From CAIVSN01 sp043778375 (GTDB lineage: Bacteria > Patescibacteriota > Gracilibacteria > BD1-5 > UBA2023), in NCBI GenBank assembly GCA_043778375.1, contig JAYWGH010000016.1:1-33135 (forward strand): a DNA stretch of 33,135 nt, given 5' to 3'. Of the stretch, positions 24,602 through 32,216 are shown piece by piece (the first letter of the stretch is position 1; every line of letters starts with the position of its first letter). The notes beneath the pieces were generated by a model. It did no database searches, was not told where the DNA came from, and saw only the letters and a program-made list of their open reading frames with translations. The position numbers were made by a program, and so were the translations under genes.

Positions 24602-25331
24602 TGCACACCGCGCTGCGATGTCACTCTTCCTCGTGACTCTCGGGAAGTCTGCATTTTCAAGTGTTTTCGGATTTAAAGGTGGGACGGTGCTCATGTTTTT
24701 TTATGGACTCGAGAGGTTTTCGGTGGATCTCGACTTTGACTATCTCAGTACAGAGGGGCACATGAGTGTCGCTCGTGATCTCACTGCATGGATAGGCAAA
24801 AATTTTCCAACTTGGGTGATAAAAAATAGCACAAAAGACAATATCCCCACCATCAAAATATTTTGCGACTATGGTCTGGACCGCAAGCTAAAAATAGAAA
24901 TATCCTGGCCTGTCTGCCCAAACCACTATGAGCTTCGAGAGCTCTATGGTGCACCACTCAAGGTTATGAGAGCGGATTGTATGTTTGCAAACAAGCTCAT
25001 TGCTGTCTACTCAAGATATACAAAACGAGAACGGATAGCCAACAGAGACCTTTATGATGTAGAGTTTTTTGCCCGCAAAAATATCCTCCCAAGCAGTACT
25101 GTCATACGCTGCCGTACTGCCCGCATGGAGATAGGTGCGATGAGCACACGAGAGTATTTGGTTTTTCTAAAGCAGTTTCTCGTGACAGAGCAAAGATCTA
25201 TTGAGCCAAATATCCTTGATGGTCTCGGAGATCTCATCGTATCAAGTGCCGAGAGACAGCGCCTCCAGAGTCATCTTTTTGGTGATGTGCAGGGCTCTCT
25301 CGCACGCCTGATCGACCTCAGTAGTGAGTAG
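24573..25331 (+). CDS. AbiEii-type nucleotidyltransferase toxin
   Basis: The 252-residue product belongs to the AbiEii/DUF1814 group, whose members use a nucleotide to modify tRNA ends or other targets and stop growth of phage-infected cells. Motif I is GFKGGTVL (33-40), followed by RFSVDLDFD (48-56) with the metal-binding Asp residues. A later lysine-bearing segment is MFANKLIAVYSRYTKRERIANRDLYDVEFF, which matches motifs III-IV of the family. ATG 24573 fits the family start. There is no in-frame TGA. It is flanked on both sides by AbiEi-type genes. Confidence 0.9.
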   Translation: MQTNIQAWSSAHRAAMSLFLVTLGKSAFSSVFGFKGGTVLMFFYGLERFSVDLDFDYLSTEGHMSVARDLTAWIGKNFPTWVIKNSTKDNIPTIKIFCDYGLDRKLKIEISWPVCPNHYELRELYGAPLKVMRADCMFANKLIAVYSRYTKRERIANRDLYDVEFFARKNILPSSTVIRCRTARMEIGAMSTREYLVFLKQFLVTEQRSIEPNILDGLGDLIVSSAERQRLQSHLFGDVQGSLARLIDLSSE

Positions 25332-25344
25332 TGCATACTTCCCC

Positions 25345-25372
25345 TTGAGTAATCCCTCCGAGACGATAAAAT
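25345..25372 (+). promoter_or_regulatory. Separate promoter of the second AbiEi-type gene
   Basis: TTGAGT (25345-25350), a 16-bp spacer and TAAAAT (25367-25372), ending 18 nt ahead of the ATG at 25391. This would allow the second regulator to be made without the toxin. Confidence 0.55.
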
Positions 25373-25390
25373 AATTGCTCTCAATCTCCC

Positions 25391-25984
25391 ATGATATTCT
25401 CCCTCTCAGACCTCAAGCTTCGATGGAGTCTCAAAGGTAAAAAGCTCCAGCATCGCATCCACTATCATATGGGGACGGGCGAGCTCGTGATGATAAAAAA
25501 GGATCTCTTCTCGACTATAAGCCTAGAAAAACTCGAGTACTTTGACTTTTGTGCACTCGCAAACAAAGTCGTCACCCCGTCGTATGTATCCTTTGAGAGC
25601 GCGCTCATCCACTACGGAGTTGTGTTCCCATTTAACGATCGTATCAGCGTGGCATACCCTCTCTCCAAAAGAGTAAAGCTCGATATACTCGGGCGCCCCT
25701 CACTCGTGATCCGAGCTGAGGCACTCCCTACAGAAGTCCTCGCCAATCCTCTCGGGATCACTCAGATAGATGGAATATTCATCGCCTCACGAGAGCGCGC
25801 TGTGGCAGATATCCTCCACCGATCACCCGAGTATTGGTTTGATAGTCCTGAGTCGATCGACCTGGAGCTCCTCGAGACGATGACCTGTGTATACACTCCA
25901 GTATCCGAGACCACTCCTGGAGTGATACGGGATTTTATTGCAAAGATGCAGATGCTACGCTCTGCTGCAGCTACTCAAAAATAA
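25391..25984 (+). CDS. AbiEi-type regulator/antitoxin, copy 2
   Basis: The 197-residue product is clearly paralogous to copy 1: IFSLSDLKLRWSLKGKKLQHRI at the N-terminus, then TPSYVSFESALIHYGV, EVLANPLGI and IASRERAVADILHRSPEYWFD. There is no in-frame TGA. It follows the AbiEii-type gene by 59 nt with its own promoter. Classical AbiE loci have a single AbiEi upstream of AbiEii, so this copy may be a second antitoxin, an orphan duplicate or a remnant of a neighbouring AbiE locus. A 23-bp repeat pair starts just after its stop. Confidence 0.82.
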   Translation: MIFSLSDLKLRWSLKGKKLQHRIHYHMGTGELVMIKKDLFSTISLEKLEYFDFCALANKVVTPSYVSFESALIHYGVVFPFNDRISVAYPLSKRVKLDILGRPSLVIRAEALPTEVLANPLGITQIDGIFIASRERAVADILHRSPEYWFDSPESIDLELLETMTCVYTPVSETTPGVIRDFIAKMQMLRSAAATQK

Positions 25985-25985
25985 T

Positions 25986-26008
25986 TGCAGACCCGTTTAG
26001 TCTGAGTT
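25986..26008. repeat. 23-bp imperfect direct repeat, copy 1
   Basis: TGCAGACCCGTTTAGTCTGA begins this copy. It matches 26077-26099 at 20 of 23 positions. It lies right after the second AbiEi-type stop. Confidence 0.6.
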
Positions 26009-26076
26009 TTATCCAGGTAAATGCAAGTATAACCCGTAAGGATCATTAGTGAGTCAGTAGCAGAGTAAATTACCTC

Positions 26077-26099
26077 TGCAGACCCATTTAGTACGAGTT
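26077..26099. repeat. 23-bp imperfect direct repeat, copy 2
   Basis: TGCAGACCCATTTAGTACGA begins this copy, which overlaps the last two bases of the ABC ATPase gene. The 68 bases between the copies show no gene. It may mark a recombination or insertion edge of the accessory island. Confidence 0.6.
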
Positions 26100-26745
26100 A
26101 CCCCCCAAGCTTGATGGTACGACCAGCGCGAGCCGCCACCACTGGGTCATGTGTGATCATTAGGATCGTACTCCCTGTCTCGCTGTGGAGCTCCTCAAGG
26201 AGACTCATGATGCGATCCGCATTGATGCGATCGAGGTTACCAGTTGGCTCATCCGCATAGAGATATGGGAGTTTACCCACAAAGGCTCTCGCGATTGCGA
26301 CTCGCTGTCTCTCCCCTCCCGAGAGGCTATCTGGATACCGATTTGCCTTACCCGTGAGTCCGACTCGCGCGAGGATCTCCTCGAGATCATACGCCCGCTC
26401 TACTGATCGATTGATATCGAGAGGGAGCTCGATATTCTCCCGCACGGTGAGAGTTGGGATGAGCTCAAAAGTCTGGAATATATATGCAATATTCGCTCCT
26501 CGAAAGGCCGTAATCTCCTCACTCCCTCGGAGTCCCGTAAGAGAGCGTGACCCGATCATAATATCTCCCGCATCTGGAGCAATGAGCCCACTCGCAAGAC
26601 CGAGCAGGGTAGATTTACCAGAGCCCGATGGCCCCATAATGGCAACGAATTCTCCTGTCTTGATCTGAAAAGAAAAATCCTTAAATATCTCAGTAGTCTC
26701 GCCAGCTACGGTATAGGACTTATAAACATTTGAAAATTGTATCAT
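26098..26745 (-). CDS. ABC transporter ATPase, LolD/MacB/YbbA type
   Basis: The 215-residue ATPase has Walker A GPSGSGKST (about 39-47), a Q-loop in YIFQTFELIPTLTVRENIELPL, signature LSGGERQRVAIARA, Walker B YLYADEPTGNLD and an H-loop ITHDP. The FELIPTLTVRENI/DEPTGNLD combination is typical of the LolD/MacB/YbbA group, which pairs with FtsX-like permeases. No permease adjoins it, but the YbbP-like gene at 15978 is a natural partner. It starts 3 nt after the SGNH hydrolase stop (TAA-CTC-ATG), so the two are co-transcribed. No in-frame TGA. Confidence 0.92.
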   Translation of the reverse strand: MIQFSNVYKSYTVAGETTEIFKDFSFQIKTGEFVAIMGPSGSGKSTLLGLASGLIAPDAGDIMIGSRSLTGLRGSEEITAFRGANIAYIFQTFELIPTLTVRENIELPLDINRSVERAYDLEEILARVGLTGKANRYPDSLSGGERQRVAIARAFVGKLPYLYADEPTGNLDRINADRIMSLLEELHSETGSTILMITHDPVVAARAGRTIKLGG

Positions 26746-26748
26746 GAG

Positions 26749-27414
26749 TTATTTGGTAATGAGTGAGTTTTTAAGGAGTGAGTCGAAGACATTTTTGGCA
26801 ACTATTGCATACCCCTCACGAGTAGGGTGGATACCGTCCCCAAGATTGAGAGCAGGTACAGCCGCGACATCCTGGAGAAAGAACTCCATCAGTGGCACTT
26901 TGAACTCGTCAGCAAGTCGTGGGTAAATGCTCTCAAACTTTGCGCCATACGCTCGTCCGAGATTTGGAGGAGCTTTCATCCCCGTCAGGAGAGTAGGAAT
27001 ACGCAGATCCACGAGTTTTTTGAGAATTGACCGGATATTTGCCTCGGTCGTACTTGGATCAATGCCCTGAAAGGCATCATTTGCCCCGATCTCCACGATC
27101 GCAAGAGTCGGATGCTCTACAGGATCAGTCCCGATCGTCCAGTCGAGACGAGCAAGGAGCTGCGCAGTCGTATCTCCTGATATCCCTGCATTTCGTACGC
27201 TATGGGAGTATCCCTCTGCCCGCAACAGTGCCTCGAGTTGCACGGTATAACTCTCCTCAGGTGGGAGATTGTATCCTGCAGTGAGGGAGTCGCCAAGTGC
27301 GAGGATGATAGGGGTTTTGCCGTTCGTAGGCATTACAGGAGTTACTTTCTCAGGAGTACTCCCGCATCCAGTCAGGATCATAGTAGTGAAGAGTAGAGAT
27401 AAAAGCTTGATCAT
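26749..27414 (-). CDS. SGNH (GDSL) esterase lipoprotein, TesA/arylesterase-like
   Basis: The 221-residue product starts MIKLLSLLFTTMILTGCG, a signal peptide with lipobox LTGC, so it should be lipid-anchored outside the membrane. All SGNH blocks are present: block I LALGDSLTAGY (Ser nucleophile), the NAGISGDTT Gly, the VEIGANDAF Asn and the DGIHPTREGY Asp/His pair. This matches E. coli TesA, a thioesterase/lysophospholipase encoded beside ybbA-ybbP. It lies 8 nt after the MFS gene and 3 nt before the ATPase gene. No in-frame TGA. Confidence 0.92.
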   Translation of the reverse strand: MIKLLSLLFTTMILTGCGSTPEKVTPVMPTNGKTPIILALGDSLTAGYNLPPEESYTVQLEALLRAEGYSHSVRNAGISGDTTAQLLARLDWTIGTDPVEHPTLAIVEIGANDAFQGIDPSTTEANIRSILKKLVDLRIPTLLTGMKAPPNLGRAYGAKFESIYPRLADEFKVPLMEFFLQDVAAVPALNLGDGIHPTREGYAIVAKNVFDSLLKNSLITK

Positions 27415-27422
27415 AAATGGTT

Positions 27423-28583
27423 TTATGCAAATACTCTGCGTCTGAGCATCACGAGAATACCAATCACTGCCCCAAAGTAAATACCACCCGCCACATAAAA
27501 TGGCAGCACATGCGCATGGGAGTACAGCACGCCCGCAAGAGTCGGTCCGATAATATTCCCTACACTCATCGCCGAGCTATTGAGTCCGAGGTACGCACCT
27601 ACTCGTCCCCCAGCGCGAGCCGATATGAGGGCTCCGATCGCGGGCATGATGCTCCCATTTCATATTGCTAAAAGTGGGGTCAAAAACCAGAGATACAAAC
27701 TTGCTGGTGAAAATGCAAAAAGTGGGAGGGCAATAGTGAGAATACCAAACCCCATAATGAGGAGTGGCACTTCTGTCATGTATCGCCGTACCCATCGCAT
27801 CGCAAGTCACTGATAGAGTATCGCTGAGATCCCCACTATGATGAGAACATACGATATCATCGTCGCACTAAAGGCAAAAGTATCCGTCAAATACTGTCCC
27901 GAGAGACTTTGGATCGGGGCAAATCCTACAGCCGAGAGAAATGTGAGCGAGAGGAGGAGTATAAATCTCGGACTAAACTCTATCTTTACCGCCTCTGCCT
28001 CTGGAGTCTTCACCCTCACCGGCTCTGGAAGGAGAAGATAGATGAGGATGAGGTTGAGTGAAGCCGCTACCACTCCCGCAAGTGCTACTATGTGGAGTCC
28101 AAAAGGCGCAAGAATCCCCCCAATTGCAGGTCCCACCAAAAACGCAATTCCAAACATCGCGCCAATGAGTCCAATATTTTTGGCGCGATCAGCAGGAGCT
28201 GATATATCACTCATGTACGCCTGGATGACGGCGATCCCCCCTCCGGCGAGTCCCGCGATAAACCTCCCAATGAGAAACAGTGGAAATCCACTCGCAAGCA
28301 GTAAAAACAAGAATCCTCATATATTCGCACTTGTCGTCATCATTATCGCAGCTCTGCGCCCGAGGGTATCAGACCATTTCCCAAAAAAGAATCCCCCGAT
28401 AAATGTCCCAAGCGCAAATACCGCCATACTATACCCAACCCACTCCCCTCCTACGCCAAACCCAGCAACAATCGCAGGAAATGACGGGATGAGTATCCCA
28501 AGTCCCACAATATCCAAAAATGCCGTGAGGAGTATGAGCGGGAATTGGAAGCGCTGGAAGCGCTTTGAGAGGGAGAGATTCAT
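27423..28583 (-). CDS. Major facilitator superfamily transporter
   Basis: Three TGA as Gly (28317-28319, 27807-27809, 27660-27662) join three fragments into a 386-residue, about 12-helix carrier of the drug/sugar MFS type. Loop 2-3 has the MFS signature GKWSDTLGRRAA. The first helix contains DIVGLGILIPSFPAI, as in Bcr/TetA-type drug exporters. The helix-5 motif C-like region reads GPAIGGILAP. One TGA falls in LLAIGNGSIMPA, where a Gly is strongly conserved. ATG 28583 is chosen because the upstream extension is not hydrophobic. Substrate unknown; drug or metabolite efflux is likely. Confidence 0.88.
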
Positions 28584-28648
28584 ATAAAAAGATGCTGGAT
28601 CATATTCAATGCGAGCCAAAAGTACAGGGACGAGATTTTAAAATGAGT

Positions 28649-28677
28649 TTGGTGGATCAGGATTTTATGGCTATACT
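28649..28677 (+). promoter_or_regulatory. Promoter of the DUF1993/ABC exporter genes
   Basis: TTGGTG (28649-28654), a 17-bp spacer and TATACT (28672-28677), 24 nt before the ATG at 28702. Confidence 0.6.
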
Positions 28678-28701
28678 CCCCAGTTATTTCTAAATCATCT
28701 T

Positions 28702-29226
28702 ATGACCCAATCCACCTACCAAGACGGTATCGCTCTCGCTCACCGCGTCCTCCTCCAAACTCGCCACCTTCTCACGCTCGCCCAAAAGCAAGTCGGTGAG
28801 ACAGATCTCACTGAAGGCACTGTCCTCGAGGCAAAACTCGCCCCAGATATGTTTGCCTTCGCCAAGCAGGTACAGCTCGTCTCTGACAACGCCAAGGGCC
28901 TCTACGGTCGAGTTACGGGTCAGGCAGTTCCGAGTATGCAGGATACTGAGGCAAGCATCGACGAGCTCCTCGCTCGCATCGATACTACCATTGCGTATGT
29001 CTCTGGTGGTCACGCGGTACTCAGCGACTCTGAGATCGAAAGTCTTGCTATCTCGTTTCCTTGGATGCCCGGCAAGCAGATCAGTGGCCACGACTATCTC
29101 GTAGATCTCGCGATCCCAAACCTGTATTTTCACTTTTCGATGGTGTACGCGATCCTCCGGGCTCAGGGCATATCAGTGGGCAAGATGGACTACCTCGGAG
29201 ATGTACGATTTGTAGACGCCGCCTAG
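28702..29226 (+). CDS. DUF1993 family protein
   Basis: The 174-residue helical protein shows the DUF1993 pattern: an N-terminal four-helix arrangement, LEAKLAPDMFAFAKQVQLVSDNAKG, DTEASIDELLARIDTTIAYV, and PNLYFHFSMVYAILRAQGISVGKMDYLG near the end. It belongs to the DinB-like helical-bundle group, of unknown activity. It has no in-frame TGA and ends in TAG. It is followed 15 nt later by the ABC ATPase gene. Confidence 0.88.
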   Translation: MTQSTYQDGIALAHRVLLQTRHLLTLAQKQVGETDLTEGTVLEAKLAPDMFAFAKQVQLVSDNAKGLYGRVTGQAVPSMQDTEASIDELLARIDTTIAYVSGGHAVLSDSEIESLAISFPWMPGKQISGHDYLVDLAIPNLYFHFSMVYAILRAQGISVGKMDYLGDVRFVDAA

Positions 29227-29241
29227 TTACCACTCTCACTC

Positions 29242-30186
29242 ATGACCACTGCACCTGCACTGCGCATTCGCAATCTCAAAAAAGTATACGACAACGGATT
29301 TGAAGCCCTCAAAGGCATCTCTCTCGATATCCCAGTCGGAGGATTTTACGCGCTCCTCGGCCCAAACGGAGCCGGTAAATCTACCACCATCGGGATAGTC
29401 ACCGGGATCATAAATCCAACTGATGGAGATATCGAAGTATTTGGGGTCAATACCAAGGACGATCCAGTCTACTGCAAGAGTCAGATCGGGGTGGTGGCGC
29501 AGGAGTTTAATTTTGGGATATTTGATAGTGTACTCGATATTGTCATCACTCAGGCTGGATACTATGGTATTTCTCGAGCCAAGGCTCTCCCGATCGCCGA
29601 GCGCAGGCTCAAGGAGCTCCTCTTATGGGAAAAGCGAAACGATCAAGCTCGTACGCTCTCTGGAGGGATGAAGCGCCGTCTCATGATCGCACGCGCCCTC
29701 ATCCATGAGCCACGACTCCTCATCCTCGATGAGCCGACAGCGGGAGTGGATATAGAGCTCCGACATGGGATGTGGGAATTTTTACAAGAGCTATCCGCCT
29801 CTGGAGTGACAATCATCCTCACGACGCACTACCTCGAGGAGGCAGAGGCACTCTGCGATCGCTTGGCGATCATCGACCATGGGGAGATCATCCGCGAGGG
29901 GGCTATGCGAGAGCTCCTCTCTGGGGCCCAAAACGAGACTTTTATCATCGACACACCAACGGGAGCTGAGGAAGTGATCATCTCGAGCCCAGAGACGATA
30001 GGTGCGGTGGTTGCGCGGCGTGTGGCGAGTGGGGCTCAGGTGACAGGAGTTCGCAGTAAATCCAATCGCCTCGAGGCACTCTTTCTCGAGCTTACTAATC
30101 GTGGGAAAAGCGGACCAACTGCCAAAAAATCCTCACAATCGCCAGATAAAACTGTAGCCAAAAAGTCTCGTCCCCTCAATAAATAA
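29242..30186 (+). CDS. ABC-2-type exporter ATPase (YadG-like)
   Basis: The 314-residue ATPase has Walker A GPNGAGKST, the Q-loop GVVAQEFNFGIFDSV, signature TLSGGMKRRLMIARA, Walker B RLLILDEPTAGVD and an H-loop TTHYLEEAE. The EFNFGIFD and TLSGGMKRR segments match YadG-type ATPases. A Lys/Ser-rich tail of about 30 residues (KSGPTAKKSSQ...) extends the normal length. It is 10 nt ahead of the permease. The exported substrate is unknown; related pairs export polysaccharides or drugs. No in-frame TGA. Confidence 0.92.
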   Translation: MTTAPALRIRNLKKVYDNGFEALKGISLDIPVGGFYALLGPNGAGKSTTIGIVTGIINPTDGDIEVFGVNTKDDPVYCKSQIGVVAQEFNFGIFDSVLDIVITQAGYYGISRAKALPIAERRLKELLLWEKRNDQARTLSGGMKRRLMIARALIHEPRLLILDEPTAGVDIELRHGMWEFLQELSASGVTIILTTHYLEEAEALCDRLAIIDHGEIIREGAMRELLSGAQNETFIIDTPTGAEEVIISSPETIGAVVARRVASGAQVTGVRSKSNRLEALFLELTNRGKSGPTAKKSSQSPDKTVAKKSRPLNK

Positions 30187-30196
30187 TTAGTTCACT

Positions 30197-30970
30197 ATGA
30201 CTACGAATGCTCTTTGGATTGCTTTTGCTACTATGGCTCGCCGAGAGGTGAGTCGTATTTTCCGTATCTGGACGCAGACAATTCTTCCACCAGTCATCAC
30301 TACTGCACTCTACTTCCTCGTTTTTGGAGGATTTCTCGGCTCTCGGATTGGGAGTATTGGCGGAGTGAGTTACTTTACCTTCATCGTACCTGGACTGATC
30401 ATGCTCGGAGTGATCACCAACGCGTTTAGTAATGTCTCCTCAAGCGCCTACATGGCAAAATTTCAACGCAACATCGAGGAAGTACTCGTAGCACCTGTTC
30501 CTGCCTGGATTATCGTGCTCGGGTACTCATCTGGCGGAGTGTTGCGTGGACTCATGATTGCGGGGATTATCACCGCAGTGACGAGCATATTTATGACGCT
30601 CCCCTTTGTGCATGTTGGGATCATCCTCGCGTCGATACTCCTCACCACGCTCATGTTCTCACTCATGGGACTCGTCGCAGGACTCTACTCAAAGAGCTTT
30701 GACCAGATGAACATTGTCCCAACATTTGTCCTCACTCCCCTCACCTACCTCGGTGGAGTATTTTACTCGGCAGGAAGTCTCTCAGGATGGGCGAGCACTC
30801 TCACCCACTGGAATCCGATCTATCATATCGTTGACCTCTTCCGTTACGGATTTACGGGAGTTGCGAGCGTGAACCCTCTGATCGGACTCTTAGTCCTCCT
30901 CGTCGGTACACTCGCATTTGGAGGGTGGAGCTACTGGATAGTGAGCTCGGGGAGAGGGTTGAAGGCGTAA
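30197..30970 (+). CDS. ABC-2-type permease (YadH-like)
   Basis: The 257-residue membrane protein has six hydrophobic segments and the ABC-2 motifs: ILPPVITTALYFLVFGGFLGSRIG at the N-terminus, FIVPGLIMLGVITNAFSNVSSS, and PLTYLGGVFYS followed by HWNPIYHIVDLFRYGFTG near the C-terminus. This is the classic YadH/NodJ signature. It pairs with the ATPase directly upstream, presumably as a dimer in the inner membrane. No in-frame TGA; ends in TAA. Confidence 0.93.
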   Translation: MTTNALWIAFATMARREVSRIFRIWTQTILPPVITTALYFLVFGGFLGSRIGSIGGVSYFTFIVPGLIMLGVITNAFSNVSSSAYMAKFQRNIEEVLVAPVPAWIIVLGYSSGGVLRGLMIAGIITAVTSIFMTLPFVHVGIILASILLTTLMFSLMGLVAGLYSKSFDQMNIVPTFVLTPLTYLGGVFYSAGSLSGWASTLTHWNPIYHIVDLFRYGFTGVASVNPLIGLLVLLVGTLAFGGWSYWIVSSGRGLKA

Positions 30971-30998
30971 AAAACTTCGATGCTATAAGGTCTTAAAT

Positions 30999-31652
30999 TT
31001 ATTTTTCAAAAATAAACTGCACAATCTTCTTTGCCAATTCTAATTTCATTTTCAAAGTTGTTGGTTCTTGATAAAACTCAAAAAGTAGAACATAAAAATT
31101 AAAACTGACTTCTTTTATCTTTATGAGTCGTTGTTTTGGCGGAGGAATCCAAATTTGTTGAATATCAAAAAAGAGTTCTGTGAGGGAAAAGATTTTGTCA
31201 GTAAGTATAAGATTTGCGCTTGTTGGATCGATAATAAGAATTGTCTCAACATATTTTAAGGCATCATCAGAATCAAAACGAAATTGTTCAAATTGATATT
31301 CATCAATAGGTTTTTTACCAATATTCAAGACTTCCTTAATTTTTATCTTTAAACGATCGATTGTACCATCTCTATCAAATAAAATCTTTGCAACTGCCCA
31401 AAGTCCTGCTGCATCATCTTTATTACTTTCCCAATAATCAAAGGCTCCTTTCTCTGTAGAATAAATAATTTCAAAGGCTTGCCCACCTCGGTACTCAACG
31501 GCTCGACTGTACCCCTCAGTTAAAATCACAACTAAATCAACATCGCTATCAGAACGATTATTACCACGTGCTCAAGAGCCAAACATAATCACGCCCAAGA
31601 CATTAGTACGTTGTTTTAATTCTTTAAGAAATATTTTTGTTTGCTCGTTCAT
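30999..31652 (-). CDS. Nucleotidyltransferase-domain protein (MNT/KNT type)
   Basis: The 217-residue product carries the polymerase-beta-type nucleotidyltransferase motif near its N-terminus: IMFGSGARGNNRSDSDVDLVVIL, with GS and two Asp for metal binding. One TGA supplies the Gly after GS. The rest is a helical domain (KLKIKIKEVLNIGKKPIDEYQF...) similar to aminoglycoside-type or MNT-domain proteins. A HEPN partner is not encoded beside it. Codon use is far more A/T-rich than the exporter genes next door, suggesting separate acquisition, although the UGA code is already in use. It could be a toxin, antitoxin or resistance-type enzyme. Confidence 0.8.
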
Positions 31653-31667
31653 AGCTGTTGAAATCTA

Positions 31668-31898
31668 TTACCTACACCTCCCATAATCAATACACGAATA
31701 ATTATTCATCCTCGAGTTATCTCGTTTTGTCCTATAGTAGGGAGCAACATACGTACCATTACTGCGAGTATAGCCTTTTACATATATATCATTGGGGCTT
31801 GATCTACTACTACGAGCCTCAACATATGGACTCGTGAGTACAGCTACTGAGCTCGATACAGAGAGAAATAACAAAAAAAGAGCAAGAATTTTCTTCAT
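31668..31898 (-). CDS. Small secreted protein
   Basis: The 76-residue product starts MKKILALFLLFLSVSSSVAVL, a signal peptide. A short mature part follows with the widespread motif YVKGYTRSNGTYVAPYYRTKRDNSRMNNYS, found in many small exported proteins of unknown role. It ends in TAA, 15 nt ahead of the nucleotidyltransferase ATG, so the two could share a transcript. Two Cys near the end (SCIDYGRC) might form a disulfide. Confidence 0.8.
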   Translation of the reverse strand: MKKILALFLLFLSVSSSVAVLTSPYVEARSSRSSPNDIYVKGYTRSNGTYVAPYYRTKRDNSRMNNYSCIDYGRCR

Positions 31899-32008
31899 AA
31901 AATATGGCGCTAAAAAGAATTACTTATAGTGAGTATATCTAGCCAAGCTCAGTCCCGAAAAAGATCTCTAAAAAACTCCCCCTACTACAGGGAAGTCTAG
32001 AAATTATT

Positions 32009-32098
32009 TGGAGGAGGATAAGAGATTCGAACTCTTGGAACGATCACTCGCCCGCACCCTTTCCAAGGGTGTGCACTCGACCACTATGCGAATCCTCC
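32009..32098 (-). tRNA. tRNA-Ser, anticodon GGA
   Basis: The minus strand folds as a class II tRNA. Acceptor GGAGGAT/ATCCTCC; D stem GCAT/GTGC; anticodon stem CACCC/GGGTG with loop TTGGAAA (anticodon GGA, reading UCC and UCU). It has a long variable arm typical of tRNA-Ser and a T arm AAGAG-TTCGAAT-CTCTT. The CCA end appears encoded (32009-32011), after a U at the discriminator position, which is unusual for serine. Confidence 0.93.
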
Positions 32099-32177
32099 GC
32101 ATACGAAAGTTATATGCAAAGTGAGCGTTCTTGCAAGCGAAAGTCTCACCAGAGAGACCTTCTCGGGCTTTAAATTT

Positions 32178-32195
32178 GGCAAATTTGCCTATAAT
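32178..32195 (+). promoter_or_regulatory. -10 element with adjoining 12-bp palindrome
   Basis: TATAAT (32190-32195) directly follows the perfect palindrome GGCAAATTTGCC (32178-32189). No good -35 is visible, so a regulator bound at the palindrome may control or activate the promoter of the gene at 32217. Confidence 0.5.
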
Positions 32196-32216
32196 ACTGC
32201 CAACTATCTATAAATC

